64,000 bases of DNA from Adiantum capillus-veneris (lineage: Eukaryota; Streptophyta; Polypodiopsida; Polypodiales; Pteridaceae). Positions 30,346 to 43,709 of the stretch are shown piece by piece (within the stretch, counting starts at the first letter, position 1; each line of letters begins with the position of its first letter). The notes under the pieces are model-generated. The model was given only the letters and a program-made list of their open reading frames with translations, had not been told where the DNA came from and searched no databases. Both the position numbers and the translations under genes were made by a program. Where the stretch lies: positions 129,978,391-130,042,390 of the forward strand of contig CM043947.1 of assembly GCA_014529385.2 (NCBI GenBank), read 5' to 3'.

Positions 30346-33300
30346 TCATGTGAGTACATGTACTGGTACCACATGTGTACTTTGTGATGATTCCTTGGTA
30401 ACCTCCATTAAGTTCAATGGCGTGATCTTTGTTGCATTTGGATTATTAGGACATTGGGCAGTTGAATGATCTATGCCACATCGATTACACATGAGTATTG
30501 GCATTGTAGATGTACTCGCTTGATTGATTTGCATTAGTGTGGTGTTCTTTTGTAATCTAATAGGATAGTCGGCTACATGATGTGGATCCCCACACTCGTA
30601 GCATTGAAGAGGTGGCCTCTTGGTGGCAGTGAAATTGATATTTTGGCCTCTTGCCGCAAGAGCAGCTACTTGATAGACAGGTTTGACTTGTCCCCAATAG
30701 TCCTCCATGTAGTATTGTGGAATTTCTTCAAGTGCATCAATCCCATGGGCAATATTATGATCTAACTCTTCCTCACAGCCTTCCAAACAAGCAATAGATG
30801 ACTCAAAACCCACTTGATTCTTTCACAAAAGTGATTCTTGAATGTGGGGGTTGCAGTCCTATCACTGGAGGTGGTAATGATGTTGTTTCAAAAACATTTT
30901 GGGCCCTAGGGACCATGTGTTGTGATGGTTGTTCAAGAGGTGGGGCTGACGTCAATGCAGGCACTCAGGTATGTCCGTCCATGCTAAGGTAGGTCTATTG
31001 GCTATTGCACGTTTAAATACTATGTAATCCTTAGCTTGATGACCATACCTCCCACATGCATTGAAATTCCCATTAAATTTTACTTAAAAGTAGGGCATTC
31101 ACTGGTACTATGCGGACCATAGCAAACTAAGCACCATCGTTTCTCCCTTCTTAGATACAAATGATTTTTTTGTGTAGCATGATTTTCTGTAAGATTTTCT
31201 TGAATGGCCTTGGTGAGATCTACCAAAGTCATCTTAGATATCTTTGGCTATAGGCTTTGTGGTCATTGGCTCATGCCGCGATGCTTGCGAGCTAGTAGAT
31301 TTAGGCTCAGTGTGGTGATACCTCTAATGACTAGGCCATTGTAGATATTCGCATGTCCTAGTCCCCTAATGAATATATCAAGCAATTGGTTATTATTGAA
31401 GCGCTCATTTGGATTACATCGCAAATTTAAATGCTTCAGCGACTAATAAAGTCTCTCACGCACTCCCCTTCCTCTCGTTGGGCTTTTTGGAGCTGAGATT
31501 CTACACCCCAAAGTATTCCCTCTCGTATGTACTATTTCAAGAACAGTCTCCTAAGAGTAGGGTAAATTATTTTTTCTTACACCCTTAAGGTTCTATACAA
31601 ATCCTCAGCCTTCCCACTCAAGGTTAGGCTTAAAGAATTACTCTTATGCAGGTCATTGTGTTCTCCTAGGGAATCACATATTTGTTCAAATACTTTGATA
31701 TGATTTCTGACATCCCCGTCTCCAGTAAATTTTTGTGTCAGATTTTCTATTTGTACTACCTTACTTCTAGGATCTCTATCAAGCATGTTACACACATTTT
31801 CAGCAATGGATTGTCCAATAGCTTGAGAAAATGTTGCCAAGTCACCCAAGTGAGTAGGTATAATGGGGTCATGCGCTCTCATGACTGCATGTGGAATAGG
31901 GATTGGCATTGGGTTTTGTGTATAGGAAGCCCTCGGATTCCAAATTGGGTACAATGTTGTGCCATGTGGTTGCCCAAAGTTCATAGGTGTGGCACTGGGC
32001 ATACAGACGTGGGATGTGACATGCTAATGCTAGCTGGTATGGTCCCATTGAAGTAAGGGCTTGGATGTTATGGTTGTGGAGCATAAGTTGTTGAAACAAT
32101 GGGAGGGGTAGGAGCTATATGAGTACGAGGACCCGTAGGTGCATATGATTGATACACACTTGTAGGTACTGTTGTAGGCAATGAGTCACCATGTAGTGAC
32201 GCTTTACTAATAAATGAGGTCCATGGTGTGTTTTTGGTCATGCCCATCACTAGGGTAGGCATGGTAGCGGTGGTGTCATCAAGAGTAAAGAGTCACCATG
32301 TAGTGACGCTTTACTAATAAATGAGGTCCATGGTGTGTTTTTGGTCATGCCCATCACTAGGGTAGGCATGGTAGCGGTGGTGTCATCAAGAGAAAGACGA
32401 GCTAAACTTAGAAAGGTAAAACTATCACTTGTGGGCTCATATTGTACTGAGACCCTTGGCAAAACAACATATGGACGATCCATTTGGCTTATTGAGGGAG
32501 TCTCCATTTGTGATTAAGTTGGTTGCTTAGCCTTCCCTATATCTAGGAATCTCATGAGACGTGTTGAAGGCATGTGGATCCCTTTGTTCTGCCTCTCCAA
32601 CTCAATAACCCTATGGATGACATCACAAACTCTTTATTGTTTCACCTCTATGCTAGTACCACCCGATGTGGATTGTAAGACATCTAACTAACCCACGTGA
32701 TAGGTGTGACCTATGTATTGGTCGGTTAAAGTCTTCCTTTGTAGTTCATACTCCCAGTTTTCATTTAGAAACTCTCCATCTAGGATTGAGGTGCTAGGGG
32801 TGTCCTTTGAACTAGATGCAATGTGGCTCTCTATGGGTTGATCCTTAGTGGTTGCTAATTCAAGAGCACTTGATTGCTCGACTAGCATGGATGTTGACAT
32901 AGGTTCCTTTGCCTTTAACTCTCTCCATTGCTTTGCCTTGCGTAAGCTCTCAATTTCCTTTTCCCAAGCTGCAAGGATATATCACTCATCCTCTTGCACT
33001 TCAACAAGGCTTCTACCAACAGGTAATATAACCTCAAAGGGGAATAGCTCTAAAGAGTTAGGGGGTTGTAGTGAATGGAGTATTCATAGGCACACTCTCC
33101 AGGAGCATGGGATCTACATTGGTCATGAATGCTGAATTTACTTCCCCACCCCCTTCATTTACATCGCTAGCTCCATGTTAGGAGCAAGTGGCTCTACTCA
33201 AAGTCTCTTTCAAGCGGCTAAACACACTCGGCCCGAACCGTGGGCCCATGGCATGCATGTCTTATCTTGAACTATTGGGATTAGGCATTGGGTAACCTTC

Positions 33301-33477
33301 CATGATGTCGTAGTCAGAGGAAGAGTCAGTAGATGCAATATGTGGGTCCTGAGTGGTACTACCTTGGGTTCCTGTTGAGGGTCTAGAGCCTAATGTGGAG
33401 GAAAAATGAGTGCCCACATAAATGGAGACATTCTCTATGTGATCATACTCTAGCACATGACCAGAGCATAGGTGCAT
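30346..33477 (-). pseudogene. E1 Gag
   Basis: It starts at ATG 33477 (MHLCSGHVLE), aligned with the E2 Gag start at 57521. A long Ser/Thr/Pro-rich N-terminal region precedes the Gag core (about 31577-32000). The C-terminal part carries several zinc knuckles: CLVCYGPHSTSEC near 31130, CYECGDPH near 30600 with its last Cys changed to Tyr, and CNRCGIDHSTAQC near 30480. The spacing CX2CX3HX4C is one residue shorter than usual. It is broken by stops, frameshifts and a 107-bp tandem duplication. Confidence 0.82.
32183..32396. repeat. 107-bp tandem duplication in E1 gag
   Basis: GAGTCACCATGTAGTGACG... begins at 32183 and at 32290, and the two units are nearly identical. The duplication shifts the gag frame, so the peptide TKNTPWTSFISKASL is encoded twice in overlapping ORFs. 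E2 has a single copy of the corresponding region. Confidence 0.92.
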
Positions 33478-34436
33478 GTGACCTCAACACTTTAGAAGTG
33501 TTGGTGAGTTCCCGTGAAGGCCGCTCATCAAGTTTTTTTGGTGTTTACAATCGAATTTTTTTGGTTATTTTTGGTCCTTTTTTCTAACCAAGCCACTAAA
33601 TATGGCGTGTGATAGCTCAAAATGAGTGGCTTGGTTAGAGAGACATGTCGTGCTTTACAGTCCTCAATTCGGTTACTTAAAGTCCTCAGAATCCTAAAAA
33701 TAGTATTTTCCTATTTTAAAATTAGTAAGTTCAAGGGGTAAGTGTGAAGGGAATGGTGGAGGACTTGAAGGACTTGTCCCACATGCCCTCCCCTCACTTG
33801 AGGTGCTAGTCTTTATATATATAGTAGTGTCTATACTATATCATAAGACTGAGGACTGAGACCTGGACCACGGCTTGGATCCTGATCCCTTCCTTTTAAA
33901 ATAAGATTTTTTCTTTTTTCCTTTCGTTTTTTAATTTTCTTTTTGGTCTCAAAATTTTTGAGTTTTTTTTTCAAAAAAAAAAACACAAAAAACTTTTGTG
34001 GATAATGTTCAACTGCGTGGGCGCCAAGCTCATGACACACAGAACCTACCTCACGTACATACACAACTGTACCCAGCAGCTCTGTCTAAGCTGCCTACAT
34101 CTAACAATACTATTAATAGTAATTAGCAATGCACACCCATTGTCTAACACAACACACTGCACACTCACAAGCTACTCAACCTGCTCACTGTCTGATGCTG
34201 CACATTACAGATCTATACTAACTAACAGATTTGTTAACACCTGCACATTACAGAACTTAGCATATCTAACAAAACATGTACACTGCAACACTTAATAGAG
34301 CTCACAAATCTTGCTAAAACCTGCACATTATAGCTACTTAACAGATCTAACACAACTCAGACAAATGCTGAAAATAGATGAAAGAATGACTTCAAGAGGT
34401 AGCAATGAGTGCTCCTCAAGCTTAGTGCAAGGCAGT
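33478..34436 (-). other. E1 5' leader
   Basis: About 960 bp of non-coding sequence between primer site and gag. It contains a run of A/T tracts near 33900-33990, a 14-bp inverted repeat at 33584-33638, and three dispersed copies of CTGCACATTA(C/T)AG at about 34198, 34251 and 34321. Confidence 0.6.
33584..33638. repeat. Inverted repeat in the E1 leader, potential RNA hairpin
   Basis: CTAACCAAGCCACT (33584-33597) is the exact reverse complement of AGTGGCTTGGTTAG (33625-33638), with a 27-nt loop. E2 has a different but similarly placed hairpin near 57361-57386. Confidence 0.75.
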
Positions 34437-34453
34437 CCCCAATAGCGACGCCA
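34437..34453 (-). other. E1 primer binding site (tRNA-Asp-like)
   Basis: The minus strand reads TGGCGTCGCTATTGGGG, four bases from the 5' LTR end. It matches the 3' end of plant tRNA-Asp at 12 of 17 positions by eye. The E2 site at 51530-51547 is closer. Shared deviations suggest a family-specific variant or another tRNA. Confidence 0.65.
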
Positions 34454-34457
34454 AAAA

Positions 34458-35097
<640 letters not shown>

Positions 35098-35504
35098 CTT
35101 TTTCAAGAGAGAGAGAGCTAGAGAACTTGACAACACTTGAGGACCTGATTTATGTAGAGCCAGTCGACCTCCTAATAGGCTTTTGTATTATAGATTCTCC
35201 CATCAAGAGAGACTTGGTACAATACAAGCTTTGTGTTCCTTGTGACCTAGGTGATGCAATGAAGATGTAAAGCTTCATGCATCACGAGCATAACATAATG
35301 TTTGCAAAAAGCATTAACCATCCCCGGCCTCATTCCCAAGGCCTCAAACACCTTCAAAGGTGGAGAGAGTTAGCGGGGAATGAGGGTAGGGAAGAGGAAG
35401 AAGAACCATGCATAGGAGAAAGAAATAGCTCCTCACTTATCATCACTCTTCTTGTTTAGCATACATAATAGCATAGTAATGAAGATGGCAAGCTTAAGCA
35501 TTGG

Positions 35505-35710
35505 AGCATGGCTCTTGGTTGGATTTGCATTCCACAGCCAAGAGTGTTGATGTAGGCTCTCAACTTCTCTACAAGCTTGGAAAAGGAGATGGAGCTCTTG
35601 CACTTTGCAGGAGCATGGCTCTTGGTTGGATTTGCATTCCATAGCCAAGAGTGTTGGGGTAGGCTCTCAACTTCTCTACAAGCTTGGAGAAGGAGATGCT
35701 GCTCTTGCAC

Positions 35711-35716
<6 letters not shown>
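35505..35716. repeat. 106-bp tandem duplication in the Chromo-1 3' LTR
   Basis: GAGCATGGCTCTTGGTTGG begins at 35505 and again at 35611. The 5' LTR has one copy (about 42690-42790), so the duplication arose in this LTR after insertion. Confidence 0.9.

Positions 35717-35762
<46 letters not shown>
35715..35762. repeat. (GA)n microsatellite in the Chromo-1 3' LTR
   Basis: About 24 uninterrupted GA units. The sister LTR has only a few at the matching place (about 42800). Confidence 0.97.
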
Positions 35763-35766
<4 letters not shown>

Positions 35767-36575
35767 GTGTGTGTGGGAGAGTATACCCCCCATGCTAGCC
35801 CCTAGCTTTCTTGGTCAACCCCCTCTTCTTGCTCATGATGGAAGCTCATTGGACCCCTTCAAGCTTGGCCAATCACATGCAAGAGCATATCAAACAAGCA
35901 TGATAGCCTTGGGACAAGTGTCCCCCTTTCCCCTTTGAGAGAGAGGACTTGATAATTGTATACACAATTAATTAAATTGGCTAAATTATCATTGGACCCC
36001 TTGAGAGGCCAACCAATAGGCTTTAGGAACCTTATGAGGGCAACATGGAGAGGAACTTGACATGTGTCTTTGTTGCTTCATTAGACAAGGCTTGACTTCT
36101 GTGAGGGTGTGTGTGTTCTCTCTCTAGCTCCTACAATGAGGGCTCGACCCCCTTGTGTAGGGATGTACTTTGAATCTGTGGAACACCTTAAGCCCCTCAA
36201 GAACCTTAGTCATGGAGCAACTTAGCACCTTAGTCATTAAGCACCTTAGTCAGCAAGCACGACAAGCACCTCAAGCTTGGGTTGGATTCCCACCTCAAGC
36301 ACAATCCTAGCTTGCCTAAGGTCAAAGGGCTTTTAACAGTAACCTTTGGAGGTCTTTAATGAAGCTAACCTAAGGTCTTTAATCTCCATTACCTAGCCTT
36401 GCTATTTGATAAACCATCTCTCATTTGAACCCCTTTAACCTTGGCCTTGTGTTGAGATAGATCCATAAGCACATGTCTATATTCTAACCCTTGTTCCCGT
36501 TTATTCTCCCACATTAAATAATTAGTTTAATATGAGAAAATCATTTGGGTTGGTTAGATATTAGATTTTATGACA

Positions 36576-36967
36576 TACCTCTCTCTTGAAATCATAGTCG
36601 TCCTCGAGTATGAGGTAGAAGAGATAAAGCCTTACTCATTAGTCAATGTTTCTTAGCGGATAGAGGATCCATTTTTATTCTATGATATCATTCCAAGATG
36701 GATGAATATTCCATTTGGTGCTTGGGAGATGTAGCTTCCGCAAGCATGTCTGTTCTTTAGTCCATTTCATTCTCCCAAAGTAGAGTGACAAATTCTACTT
36801 GGTATTTGAGAGACGTCGTCATCACAAACATGATTCTAAGCATGCATACTGTTTAAATTTGTACACAATAAAAAGAGAATTAGTCTTATAAGACAAAAAG
36901 ATTGGTCATTTAAAAGAAACATGTACATTTTCTTACTCTAATGTAGCATTGTAAGAATTGACAAGGT
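36576..36967 (-). other. Chromo-1 polypurine tract and 3' untranslated region
   Basis: Directly next to the LTR the sense strand reads CAAGAGAGAGGTA, a polypurine tract (about 36576-36588). The rest is non-coding. Two similar segments at about 36700-36840 (CCATTTGGTGCTTGGGAGA and a diverged second version) suggest a local duplication. Confidence 0.65.
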
Positions 36968-38499
36968 TCATACTATCCTTAAGCTGTATTCCTTGCATCC
37001 ATCTAGCATCTTTAAAAGGATAATTTTTGAGGTTAATAAGATACCGTCGGATAATCTTACCATGTTGTAGTACCTTGTCTTTATGCCGAAGGATAGTTCG
37101 GGTTGTAGCACCTTTTCTTGGTCTTTGATTTCTAGAGGGACTTCAATAATTGGTTCACTTGGTGGCTCTCCTTTATAGGGCTTAAGTAGGCTCACATGAA
37201 AGACATTGTGTATTAGCCAATGGTTGGGCACCTTGAGATGATAATCCATCTCATTGATTGGTTGCAAGATTTGAAAAGGAACATAGTATCTTTTTGCTAG
37301 TTTAGCATAATACTTTTGATGGTCCGCATGATTTTTGCCCGTCGTTTGTCTCAATCGAGCCTTGGAAAACTTCAGTAAGACCCAATAATTTTCTTTGAAT
37401 GTTAAGGCTTTTCTGTGCTTATCCACAACAACCTTTGGCCTTTGTTGAGAGATGGATATAGCCTCCTTAATCTTTGGAGAGATTCTTGTAGGTCACGACT
37501 ATACTCATCAGCAGTGAAGATCTTCCCATGTACTTTAAGTAGCAAGGGACTTTTAGGTCTTCCTTCTATGATCTCAAAAGGTGCTTTTCTGTAGAAGTAT
37601 GGATAGTATTGTTGTATGCATACTCTACAAGGGGTAAGTACTTCTCCCATTGTAAGCATTGATCTACTTCTGTAACATAATTCTTTAGTAGATAAGAGTT
37701 TCGTAAGATTGACTATCTCACTTTGGCCATCCGTTTGTGGGTGATAGGCCGAAGAAAAATTCAATCTTGTACCTAGATTTTCAAAGAGACATTTCCAAAA
37801 ATTACTGGTCATTCTAGAATCTCTATCTGACTTGATGGATGTTGGAAAACCATGGTGTTTGAAAATTTGAGATATGAAGAGAGTTTCCATTTGGTGTGCC
37901 TTAATAGTCTTTTTGAAAGGAATAAAATGTGCTTGCTTGCTAAACCTATCAACTATTGTCCATATTCCCATATTCCCATGGATAGAATTGGGTAATCCAA
38001 AGATAAAATCCATGGATATACTCTCACATGGTGAAGAGGGATTGGAAATGGCTGGAGTAATCTAGGTTGCTTCCCTCTATCATACTTGGTCTTTTGGCAT
38101 ACCACACATTTTGAAACATACTCTTGTACGCTAATAGAAGTACATTTCTACTCCTTGAAGAGTAGGTTGAATGCCTCTATGCCTTGCATAGGGAGGAGCA
38201 TGGGATTCATACATGAATTTCTCACGAAGGGAGTGGGTAACACATAGCCTATTTCCATGAAGAAGATAACCATCCTGCAAGGTGAATGATTCTTCTTTCT
38301 TCCCCAATGTAAGGGCTGACATTATGTCTTTAAAGTCAGGGTCAGTAGCATACCCATCTATTATACAAGATAGATTATTGTGAGTTGCTATAGACATTGC
38401 ATTAACTTTTGGTTGTCGTGAAAGTGCATTGGCAACTTGATTGTGCTTAGCGGCAACATGAGCAATACGAAAATAAATTGCAAAAGAAAACTTGCCCAC
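36968..38499 (-). pseudogene. Chromo-1 integrase with C-terminal chromodomain
   Basis: Zinc region at about 38090-38260 with CVVCQK. The core at 37402-38013 has Asp in MDFIFGLP, Asp in KSDRDSRM and Glu in HPQTDGQSE all present. The C-terminal domain at about 37150-37426 reads HNVFHVSLLKPY. After a frameshift, the chromodomain lies near 36980-37110 (HGKIIRRYL, then KNYPFKDARWMQG). The chromodomain is thought to target insertion to heterochromatin. Frameshifts fall at about 37405 and near 37110. Confidence 0.85.
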
Positions 38500-39017
38500 C
38501 TCATTTGTTTATTGGAAAGCTTGGTTTGCGTCATGAAGTACTTGAGACTTTGATGGCCCATTCGCAAAATAAATGGAATCCCTAGTAGATAGTGCTTCCA
38601 TGTGTTTGGGGCATGTAGAACAACTAAAAGCTCTTTTTTGTATATGCCCAAGACTCATTCATCAGAATTGAGCCTTCGGCTCTCATATGCTATGGCATGC
38701 GCTTCTTGAAATAAGACTGCTCCAAGGCATTTACCACAAGCATCACATTGGACCTCAAATGGCTTTGAGAGATCCAGAAGCATAAGGACTGGTCGGGAGG
38801 TAAGCTTCTCTTTGAGCTTGTCAAAAGAATTATGCTCTTTAGCAGTCCATGAGGACTTAACGTTCTTCTTTGTTAAGTCATGTAATGGTCCTGCTATTTG
38901 AGAGAATTTTGCTATGGCGTATCTATAGTATGCACACATACCAGTAAATATTCTTAGCTTAGGTAGATTCCTTGGGTTAGGCCATGCTTTTATTACCTCC
39001 AACTTTGATGGATCCAT
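38388..39017 (-). pseudogene. Chromo-1 RNase H
   Basis: Overlapping open pieces at 38655-39017 and 38388-38651 give the RT connection domain, an RNase H start with FEVQCDACGKCLGAVL (catalytic Asp present), and the end with NALSRQPK. The frame is lost at about 38652. Confidence 0.8.
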
Positions 39018-39049
39018 ACGGATAGTACCATCTTGAGAGATAATATGAG

Positions 39050-39862
39050 CTAAGTATTGAATCTCTTGAAGGAAAAATTCACTCTTGTTTTGATTGATAA
39101 AAGCTTGTTCTCCCTCAAAGCTTGAAAAATCACCTGGAGATGTTGCTTGTGTTCCTCCAAGGACTTGGAATAGATGATGATATCATCAAAGAACACTCCA
39201 GTGAATTTGCGGTAGGGTCTAAAGATTTTCTCCATTAAACAATTGAACATGGCTGGTACATTAGTCAAGCCTAAAGGCATGACTAGATATTCATAAAGAC
39301 CAAACGTTGTATGGAATGCGGTATTAAAAATATATTCATTCACTATCCTTATTTGATGATAGCCACTTTTAAGGTCAATCCTACTTAAGTAAGTAGAACC
39401 TTGTAGCTTATCAAACAGATCTTCTACGCACGGTACGAGAAATTTATTTTTGATAGTGATATGGTTGAGTGCTCAATAGTCTACACACATGCGATATGTA
39501 CCATTTTTCTTTTGTATTAAAAGTATTGGTGAACAAAAGGGAGAGGAGCTAGGCCTCACCATCCCTTTGTCAATAAATTCTTGTACTTGCCTCATGATCT
39601 CCGCTTGTTGAGCTTGGGAAACTCGATAAGGAGGCTTGTTAGTTGGTTAGATTCCTTGTAGGAGCTCAATTTGATGGTCATCATCCCCTCGTTTTGGAGG
39701 TAAGTCCATAGGGATATCATCGATGAACACATCTTGGAATCCATTTAGAAAATTAGACAAGTCTAACTCTTCTTGATTCCTACCATTTACATTTGATGTA
39801 ACATTAGAACCTTTTAGGGACTCTTTGACAAAAATCATGTAGGCGGAAACTGAGCTTTTCAT
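39050..39862 (-). pseudogene. Chromo-1 reverse transcriptase
   Basis: The palm region at 39050-39343 contains VMPLGLTN and the catalytic FFDD. The pre-RT part is at 39647-39862. Between them (39344-39646) RT sequence continues with stops, for example at the normally conserved primary fingers region. Function is lost. Confidence 0.8.
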
Positions 39863-41730
39863 TGATTTTTCAAAAGCAATAAGTTACAAGTGGTATAGTA
39901 CGATCAGACTCACTAGCATCTATATACATGCTCTTCTCCTTGTATAGGTGAAGTAGATTCTCCTTTCAGGGAACTTCATGTTGGCAGCCATGCGATTGAA
40001 CCATGGTGTCCCTAGGATAACATCCTCATATTGGAGAGGAGAGATGAAAAATTATTCTTTGTTGACGTAGCTTTGGACATGAAGCCTCAACTTCCCAATC
40101 AAGGGAGTAATGAAGGATTTCTATCCCTTGAAAGCTGCATCAACAATTAGAATATCTCCCATCTTGAAAGTTTGAATGGCCAACTTAGTGGCCAACTCCG
40201 TGGATATGAAGTTGTGAGTAGAGCCAGGGTCAAACAAGATGAAGGCATCATGCTCCCTTACCTTTTCCCAAGGCTAGGAGAGAGGCGATCCTTTGCAATG
40301 AGCATCCAATTTTGGAGCTTCGATCGTGGAAGCTCTAGGAGTCTCATTTCGGGCATTTCCCTTGGGGCAAGAATGATAGCCATGTCCTTGCTTCCCACAC
40401 TTAAAACATTTGTGTTACTTACAAAAAGCTTCAAACTCTTTAGGAAGAGTTTACTTTTACCTTTGTAAACTCCTCCCTCCTCCTCGGACCCATTGTTGTT
40501 GTTGATGTTGGAATAACCTTGGGAAGAATTTTGGGCATTGGTTTTCCCCTTTGCATCACTTTTGTCTTTGCTTTCCATGGGCTTGGAATTCCTTCTAGCC
40601 CCTTGTTGGAAATTGACGTGCAAAGCAACCATAGTGTGGTGGATTACTTGGGTGATTGAACCAGGCCATTGGGAGTTGACGTACTTGGCCATCTCTCACA
40701 CAAAAATTGTTGCATTTGCTCAACAAAGTCTATCTTGTGAAAGACAGTAGCCTTGAGATGTAAATCCCAAAACTTGTCCACATATTTGTGGATAGACTCG
40801 TTGGAGAGAAGCTTCAAGCTCCACCATTCGGTAAGCACTTTGTCCTTTGCATCTCTTGCAAGGAATTGCTTCATGATGGAAACTCGTATAGTTTTTCCAT
40901 GTCTTTGGGGCCTCTCTGTTGCCACGAAGGCTAGCCCACCATTGATGAGAAGTTTTTTGGAAGTGCATAGCTACATGATGTAGCTTAGAGGACTCTGTGA
41001 AGCCCTCGTTTTTCCAAAGGCCGCATCAAGTTACTGGATGAAGGCCAATACTTTGTCGGTAGCACCAAAGGTTCCATCATATGTGAGAAAAGAGATACTC
41101 TTTCCTCCCTCTTTGAACTTCTTGAGCTTTTGGGACCTTTGCCATGCAGGCTAAGATTTGTGATGTCCTCTCCTCTTGTATTCTCTAGGAGAATAGCCAT
41201 TGCTTTCATCGGAAGAGAAGGAAGGTGAATAAGAAGGAGAAGAAGAAGGAGACGAGGGTCACCTCTTTCTTACCCTTGTCTCCCTTTGTTTCCTCTCTTC
41301 CCTTTCGAAGTGACGAGGAGAATGACTGTGGGTTGACCGTTTCCTCTTGGGAGCCAGTTGACGATCGTCTAGACCGCCATCTTTGTGGAGCCACATCTTC
41401 AGAGGAACTTAGGGATTCACTTCTTTCTTGTTTTTTGGATTCTTGCTTTCTTGTTTTTTGGATTCTTGCTCTCTTATAGGAGAGAGTCTTCTTTTAAAAG
41501 TCTCATCGAGAGACCTCCTAAGATCTCTCTCCTCTTGGAGAGGAAGGGAAATCCCAGAAGCACAAAGTTGTTGAGATGAGTAACTTCGGCTTGTAAAGCA
41601 GGGTTTCCCATAGCTTGCTGCAACCTAGTAACAAGATAATTGACAAACATGGGGCATCATCATTAGCACCTTCATGTGAAAAATCAAAGTTATCAATGTT
41701 CATTCTACTCTCTTGGTTATTGTCAGCCAT
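39863..41730 (-). pseudogene. Chromo-1 Gag and protease region
   Basis: The Gag start is at ATG 41730 (MADNNQESRM). The Gag core appears in shifting frames at 40644-40968. A zinc knuckle CFKCGKQGHGYHSC lies near 40370-40410. Downstream to 39863 is the degenerate protease; its active site falls near 40200-40240 but is not clean. There are at least three frameshifts. Confidence 0.75.
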
Positions 41731-42112
41731 GCTAATTAAACTTATGTATATATTACTTTGTGCTTTGGTACCCTCAAAAACCTTAGTCGCTACTCTTCTT
41801 TACCTTTGAATATTAGTTCTCAAGTAGCCACACCCATGGCTTAGACACTGTTGATTGCAAAGACTAGTGGAGAGGGTCTAACATTGCTCGGTTGATTATG
41901 GTTCCTGTTGAGCTTGCTCGTAGCTCAATAATTGCAAGCCCTGAGAGGCTCTATTATTAAGACTATACTTCCCAATGGTGTACCTTGAACTAAGCCCTTC
42001 TCAACCAAGATAAAAGATCCCTGTCCCACTTACCCTATTGCAATGAACATGCCCAAACTTTCAAGGATAACTTGAGGACCTCTCTTCTTAAGCAAGAAAA
42101 GAGAAACCAATA

Positions 42113-42124
42113 GCTCTGATACCA
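42113..42124 (-). other. Chromo-1 primer binding site, initiator tRNA-Met
   Basis: The sense strand reads TGGTATCAGAGC, an exact match to the initiator tRNA-Met 3' end, one base from the LTR end at 42126. Confidence 0.92.
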
Positions 42125-42125
42125 A

Positions 42126-43709
42126 TGTAATGGAAATGGTATATGAACTTTGAAAATAACGGAATTAAGAAAATTAGAGTAAGCATTTTTGTGAGACTAC
42201 TTTGAGAACATAGAGGGTGAACTTAATTAGCGGTAGCAACATAACCATAATACTTAATCAAATTGGCAAGAACATACTTTTGCAAGAGAGAGAGTTAGAG
42301 AACTTGACAATAGTTGAGGGCCGGATTTATGTGGAGCCGGTCCCCCCTCCAATAGGCTTTTGTATTGTAGCTTCTCTCATCAAGAGAGACTTGGTACAAT
42401 ACAATCTTTTTGTTCCTTGTGACCTAGGTGATGCAATGAAGATGGAAAGATTCATGCATCACGAGCATTTCATAATCTTTGCAAAAAGCATTAACTATCC
42501 CTGGCCTCAGTCCCAAGGCCTCAAACACCTTCAAAGGTGGAGAGAGCTAGCGGGGAATTAGGGTAGGGAAGAGGAAGAAGAAACATTCATAGGAGAAAGA
42601 AATAGCTCCTCACTTATGATTAATCTTCTTGCTTAGCATACATAATAGCATAGTAATGAAGATGAAGAAGATGGTAAGCTTAAGCATTGGAGCATGGCTG
42701 TTGGTTGGATTTTCATTCCATAGCCAAGAGTGCTGGTGTAGGCTCTCAACTTCTCTATAAGATTGGAGAAGGAGACGCTCTTTCACTTTGCACCTCACAT
42801 AATGAGAGAGAGTGTGTGTGTGTGGGAGAGTATAACCCCCAAGCTAGCCCCTAGCTTCCTTGGTCGACCCCCTCTTCTAGCACATGATGGAAGCATATTG
42901 GACCCCTTAAAGCCTGGCCAATCACATGCAAAGTGCATATCAAGAAAGCATGCCATCCTTGGGACAAGTGTCTCCCTTTCCCCTTTGAGAAAGAGGACTT
43001 GATAAATGCATACACAATTAATTAATTAGTTAAATTATCATTGGACCCCTTGAGAGGCCAACCAATAGGCTTTAGGCACCTTATGAGAGCAACATGGAGA
43101 GGAACTTGATATGTGTCCCTGTTGCTTCATTAGGCAAGGCTTGACTTGTGTGAGGGTGTGTGTGCTCTCTCTCTAGCTCCTATAATGAGGTCTCACCCCC
43201 CCTTGTGTAGGGATGCGCTTTGACTTTGTGGAGCACCTCAAGCCCCTCAAGCACCTTAGTCATGGAGCACCTTAGCACCTTAGTCAATTAAGCAACTCAA
43301 GCACCTCAAGCACCTTAGTCAGCAAGCACGACAAGCACCTTAAGGACCTTAGTCAGCAAGCACAACAAGCACCTCAAGCACCTTAGAAAGCATTACAAGC
43401 ACCTCAAGCTTGGGCCGGGTTCCCACCTAAAGCACATCCCTAGCTTGCCTAAGGGCCAAAGGACTTTTAACACTAACCTTTGGAGGTCTTTAATGAAGCT
43501 AATTCTAAGGTCTTTAAGCTCCATTAGCTAACCTTGCTCTTTGACATACCACTCTCATTTGGACCCCTTTAACATTGGCCTTGTGTTGAGATAGATCCAT
43601 AAGCACATGTTTATATTCTAACCCTTGTTCCCATTTATTCTCCCACATTAAATGATCAGTTTAATATGAGAAAATTATTTGGGCTGGTTAGATATTAGAT
43701 TTTATGACA
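42126..43709 (-). repeat. Chromo-1 5' LTR (1584 bp)
   Basis: Plus-strand ends are TGTAATGG and TTTATGACA. It aligns with the split 3' LTR. It includes a region of short repeats built on CAAGCACCTTAGTCA at about 43240-43400, expanded compared with the sister LTR (about 36190-36280). Confidence 0.9.

Larger units (their letters stand above)
35103..36575 (-). repeat. Chromo-1 3' LTR, second fragment
   Basis: It continues the LTR interrupted by E1 and ends in ...ATTTTATGACA at 36575, the same terminus as 43709. It contains a 106-bp tandem duplication and a (GA)n tract that are absent or short in the sister LTR. Confidence 0.9.
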
